The notes beneath the pieces were generated by a model. The model was not told the origin of the DNA and ran no database searches. It worked only from the letters and a program-made list of their open reading frames with translations. 33,631 bases of DNA from a virus. The stretch lies in the IMG/VR virus record IMGVR_UViG_3300017706_001668, positions 1 to 33,631 of that record; one strand, given 5' to 3'. Each line of letters opens with the position of its first letter. The stretch's first letter is position 1. Below are positions 31,242 to 33,631 of this stretch, one piece after another. Both the position numbers and the translations under genes were made by a program.

Positions 31242-33326
31242 ATGGCTGACCCGAAGTTACCTGAAGTTCTACAAGCTAATTTAGATACTAATGTGACAGT
31301 ATCTCAGAACCAACAGAAATTACAGAATGCGATGGCGGTATTTGCTGCCAGTAACAAGACATTCTCTAAAACTTCTGTAGCACTAAACGACTTCGCCAAA
31401 CAGCAAATTACCAAACTAAATCCATTTAAAAGTTTAAAAGATAAATTCGATAATTCGTTTGCTGGTCAAAAACTCAGGCAAAAGAAAGAAGAAGAAAACC
31501 TAGCGAAGGCTGCGGGAATAACACGTGATGAACTACTATTACTCAAAGCTAACAAGGAACTAAAAGAGGCGCAGACCGCTCAGGCTGATGCGTTAAAGAA
31601 TTCCCTTGATGAATATGGACTAAACGTAAATACATTCTTCAATGATGCGGGTGAGCTTCAGACTAGAATGGCTGAACGTGACGAAAATGGCAGGTTCCAG
31701 TCAGCCCAAACCATTGTTAATGGTATCGTAGGCTCTATGGAAAGCGGTCAGATGCAAGAAATAGAAAACCGCAGAGAGCAAGCCAGACGTGATGAAGAAC
31801 AGTCTGTATTATTAGAGTCATTAGCTGGAGGAATCAGCAAACTAGGAGACAACCTCCTCAAGGGATTGAAGGCTTTAGGCAAAGGCGGTGGTATGGGTCT
31901 TGGTATTTTTGCTGGTCTAGTTGCCACGCCATTAATAGTGCTTTCTAATTTCTTCGGTCAACTTAAAAAGGAATTTAGAGCTCTAAAGAACCTGACGAAT
32001 ACTAAAATACTTGCGCCAATCAAATCATTAGGAACGTGGTTAAAGGGTCTTGGCGGGCAATTCAAAACCCTTACATCAACAAAATATTTTACGCCATTTA
32101 AGAATTTCGGGAATTGGTTAAAGGGTCTTGGTGGGCAATTTAAGGGACTTTTCTCAAGTAAATTGGGCAACTCATTAGACCCAATTAAAAACCTTGGAAC
32201 CTCTTTAAAGACAGCAGGGAATCAGTTGAAGGCATCTACTGCTAAAAATATTATTGATCCCCTTAAATCCCTTGGGTCTTCTTTGAAGAATGCTGGTAGC
32301 CAATTCAAAGCAGCTAGTAAAGCTAATGTCATAAATCCAGCCACCAATGCAATCACTGGTATTCGGAGTTACTTCTCAGGTCTAGGTGCCAATGTAAAAA
32401 CGGCATTTAGTCAAGGTGGAAAATTTGGTATTGTTTCAGACATAGGGAAATCTATAAAGGGAATGTTTGGTTCGGGCGGCAAGTTCGCTAGCATAAGCAA
32501 TGCATTCAAAGCTGGGTTCCAACCTATATCTAAATTCGCAGCAGGTGCTGGTAAACTTCTTGGTAAACTATTCCTACCAGTGACAGTCATCATGGGAATC
32601 ATTGATGCAGTCAAAGGATTTATGGAAGGGTTTTCTGAAGAAGGAATTGTTGGGGGATTGGTTGGCGCATTCGAAGGGGTTATCACTGGACTAGTTGCTG
32701 TTCCTCTCGATCTACTTAAAAATTTGGTTTCGTGGATTGCTGGAAAGCTAGGGTTTGAAGGTTTATCGGAGAAACTTGACAGCTTCTCGTTCGCTGAAAT
32801 GTTTGCTAAATTCTTCGACTTTATCCAGAATATAAGACTGTCAATCAGCGACTGGATTGAAGATAAACTATTGAGTTTGAGGGGTTTGATCCCATCATTT
32901 CTTGGCGGTCTGAGTGATGAAGAACTTGCTGGGAAAAGAGCTAATCTAGAAGCCGAGCGTGCGGCACGTGATGACATCATAAAAGAAAACAGGCTGAAGA
33001 AAACCGCTAAGAACAAAGGCATTCCAGTTGACGAATTGAAAATGAATATGCTTGCCGATGAGACAAATAATAGGCAAGCAGCTGACCTTGCTAGGGAAAA
33101 ATTAAGCGGTAATCCTGCTGGGGCAGGGGGAAATAAAGGGGCAGAGGTCAACGCTCAGTCTGCTCAGGCTGCTTCTGCAGCTGGGAACGTAGTAGTTACA
33201 ACTATCGCACCCACTAATGTTAATGCTCCAACTTCAACTAGCGTTAGTAACCAAACAAATGTAACTCCAACCGCATCTAGAAGTAGGAATAGATCTAGAC
33301 GTGGTAGACAATACGCTCCTGCATAA
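31242..33326 (+). CDS. Tail tape-measure protein (gp29-like role), 694 aa
   Basis: Long alpha-helical protein. Residues 1-200 are charged coiled-coil-like sequence. Residues about 220-240 form a hydrophobic helix (GLGIFAGLVATPLIVLSNFF). Residues about 256-362 hold four imperfect 26-29-residue repeats of the type P-I-K-S-L-G-x-x-L-K-x-x-G-x-Q-F/L-K. Residues about 440-520 form a hydrophobic block (LLGKLFLPVTVIMGIIDAVK, GIVGGLVGAFEGVITGLVAV) typical of the membrane-inserting part of tape measures. The C-terminus is Ala/Asn/Thr-rich and ends basic (SRSRNRSRRGR). T4 gp29 has 590 residues. The gene follows the chaperone module, as expected. The ruler function is inferred from composition and position. 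Confidence 0.85.
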   Translation: MADPKLPEVLQANLDTNVTVSQNQQKLQNAMAVFAASNKTFSKTSVALNDFAKQQITKLNPFKSLKDKFDNSFAGQKLRQKKEEENLAKAAGITRDELLLLKANKELKEAQTAQADALKNSLDEYGLNVNTFFNDAGELQTRMAERDENGRFQSAQTIVNGIVGSMESGQMQEIENRREQARRDEEQSVLLESLAGGISKLGDNLLKGLKALGKGGGMGLGIFAGLVATPLIVLSNFFGQLKKEFRALKNLTNTKILAPIKSLGTWLKGLGGQFKTLTSTKYFTPFKNFGNWLKGLGGQFKGLFSSKLGNSLDPIKNLGTSLKTAGNQLKASTAKNIIDPLKSLGSSLKNAGSQFKAASKANVINPATNAITGIRSYFSGLGANVKTAFSQGGKFGIVSDIGKSIKGMFGSGGKFASISNAFKAGFQPISKFAAGAGKLLGKLFLPVTVIMGIIDAVKGFMEGFSEEGIVGGLVGAFEGVITGLVAVPLDLLKNLVSWIAGKLGFEGLSEKLDSFSFAEMFAKFFDFIQNIRLSISDWIEDKLLSLRGLIPSFLGGLSDEELAGKRANLEAERAARDDIIKENRLKKTAKNKGIPVDELKMNMLADETNNRQAADLAREKLSGNPAGAGGNKGAEVNAQSAQAASAAGNVVVTTIAPTNVNAPTSTSVSNQTNVTPTASRSRNRSRRGRQYAPA
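32007..32330 (+). repeat. Four imperfect 26-29-residue repeats in the tape-measure protein
   Basis: Units start at ILAPIKSLG, YFTPFKNFG, SLDPIKNLG and IIDPLKSLG. Spacing from proline to proline is 26, 29, 26 and 26 residues, the last to a partial fifth unit (VINP). Two of them share the exact string WLKGLGGQFK. Gain or loss of a unit would be expected to alter tail length. Confidence 0.8.
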
Positions 33327-33348
33327 AAAAGGGCAGCCGAAGCTGCCC
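33325..33348 (-). terminator. Intrinsic terminator of the gp32-like gene, C(UUCG)G loop
   Basis: Read leftward: a 7-bp GC-rich stem GGGCAGC / GCTGCCC around TTCG, followed by TTTTTT. The loop-closing pair gives the extra-stable C(UUCG)G tetraloop. The six T residues overlap the stop codon of the convergent tape-measure gene (33324-33326). In the rightward direction the loop is CGAA and there is no T-run, so it should work mainly for the minus strand. Confidence 0.9.
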
Positions 33349-33367
33349 CAAACCTACCAAGAATGAA

Positions 33368-33631
33368 TTAATCTTCTTCGGCTAGTTTCTCAAAGAACGA
33401 TAGACTATCATCTTCCTCATCCTGCGCAGGAGCTGCAGCTACTGGAGCTGGTTTAGCTGCTGCCACTGGAGTTGACTTTTCAAATGGAATCTCATCATCC
33501 GTAGCTTCCATAGCTGAAGCAGTTGTCGGAGCGGTGCTACCAATGCCCAGAACACGGTTCAACTTAGTCTCAAGTTCCGCATAAGATTTAAAGTTCTTAC
33601 GCTCAAGGAATGCAGCTAGTGAATACAAACC
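33368..33631 (-). CDS. 32: Single-stranded DNA binding protein gp32-like, C-terminal 87 residues only
   Basis: The frame continues past the right edge (…GLYSLAAFLERKNFKSYAEL); the TTG at 33628 is internal, not a start. What is visible is a helix (ETKLNRVLGIG), an Ala/Pro/Thr-rich linker (VAAAKPAPVAAAPAQ) and a strongly acidic tail with an aromatic pair (DEEDDSLSFFEKLAEED). An acidic C-terminal tail after a flexible linker is the hallmark of T4 gp32 and of SSB proteins, where it binds replication partners. The core OB-fold and zinc site lie outside the window, so the call rests on the tail and on T4-like context. Confidence 0.75.
   Translation of the reverse strand, partial: GLYSLAAFLERKNFKSYAELETKLNRVLGIGSTAPTTASAMEATDDEIPFEKSTPVAAAKPAPVAAAPAQDEEDDSLSFFEKLAEED

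Noticed and set aside
33368-33628. Complete 86-residue gene starting at TTG 33628
   Set aside because: The frame continues beyond the window edge and the TTG is an internal Leu codon of a gp32-like protein.

Overview
The window is a structural (late) region of a T4-like contractile-tailed phage (myovirus) of the marine type known from cyanobacteria and SAR11-like hosts. This rests on an almost complete T4-type baseplate gene set (homologues of gp4, gp53, gp27, gp5, gp25, gp6, gp7, gp8, gp48, gp54 and gp26), on T4-type late promoters (TATAAATA), and on marine-type features: a gp5 without a lysozyme domain, a DUF4815-like protein and collagen-containing fibres. The DNA is AT-rich. The host cannot be read from the sequence. 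Coding density is very high; no gap without a gene exceeds about 100 bases, and no tRNA, insertion sequence or CRISPR array was seen.

Layout. Positions 1-28171 are all on the minus strand, transcribed leftward. From right to left: tail-tube cap gp48, wedge gp53, hub gp27-like, two tiny genes, spike gp5, a small virion protein, an Hc1 (histone H1)-like small protein, gp25, gp6, gp7, gp8, a DUF4815-like protein and an 812-residue structural protein. The fibre region follows: a coiled-coil mini protein, a 1280-residue fibre (beta repeats, 80 uninterrupted collagen triplets, S74 chaperone), three small structural proteins including one with a cupredoxin-like domain, a coiled-coil protein, a 255-residue fibre-like protein, and a long collagen fibre cut by the left edge. 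Genes commonly overlap by one base (TAATG/TGATG) or abut, so they look translationally coupled.

Positions 28224-33326 are on the plus strand: head-completion nuclease-fold gp4, a conserved protein that seems to start at ATC, a gp54-like tube initiator, gp26 with a probable -1 frameshift into a 57-codon extension, an EF-hand/two-helix membrane protein, and a tape-measure protein. A short region (28172-28223) holds two facing, nearly overlapping late promoters that would fire both arms. At the right edge the 3' end of a gp32-like single-stranded DNA binding gene runs leftward and ends at a C(UUCG)G terminator whose U-tract overlaps the stop codon of the convergent tape-measure gene.

How they work together: gp26 and its frameshift product are placed to chaperone the tape measure. 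gp27/gp5 form the hub and spike. gp48/gp54 cap the hub and start the tube. gp53/25/6/7/8 form the wedges. The DUF4815-like and 812-residue proteins and the fibre cluster probably decorate the baseplate and bind the host. The best candidates for something under-described are the frameshift signal in gp26, the cupredoxin domain in a fibre-cluster protein, the polylysine collagen shaft, the lectin-like insertion in gp7, and the HxH tip of the lysozyme-less gp5.
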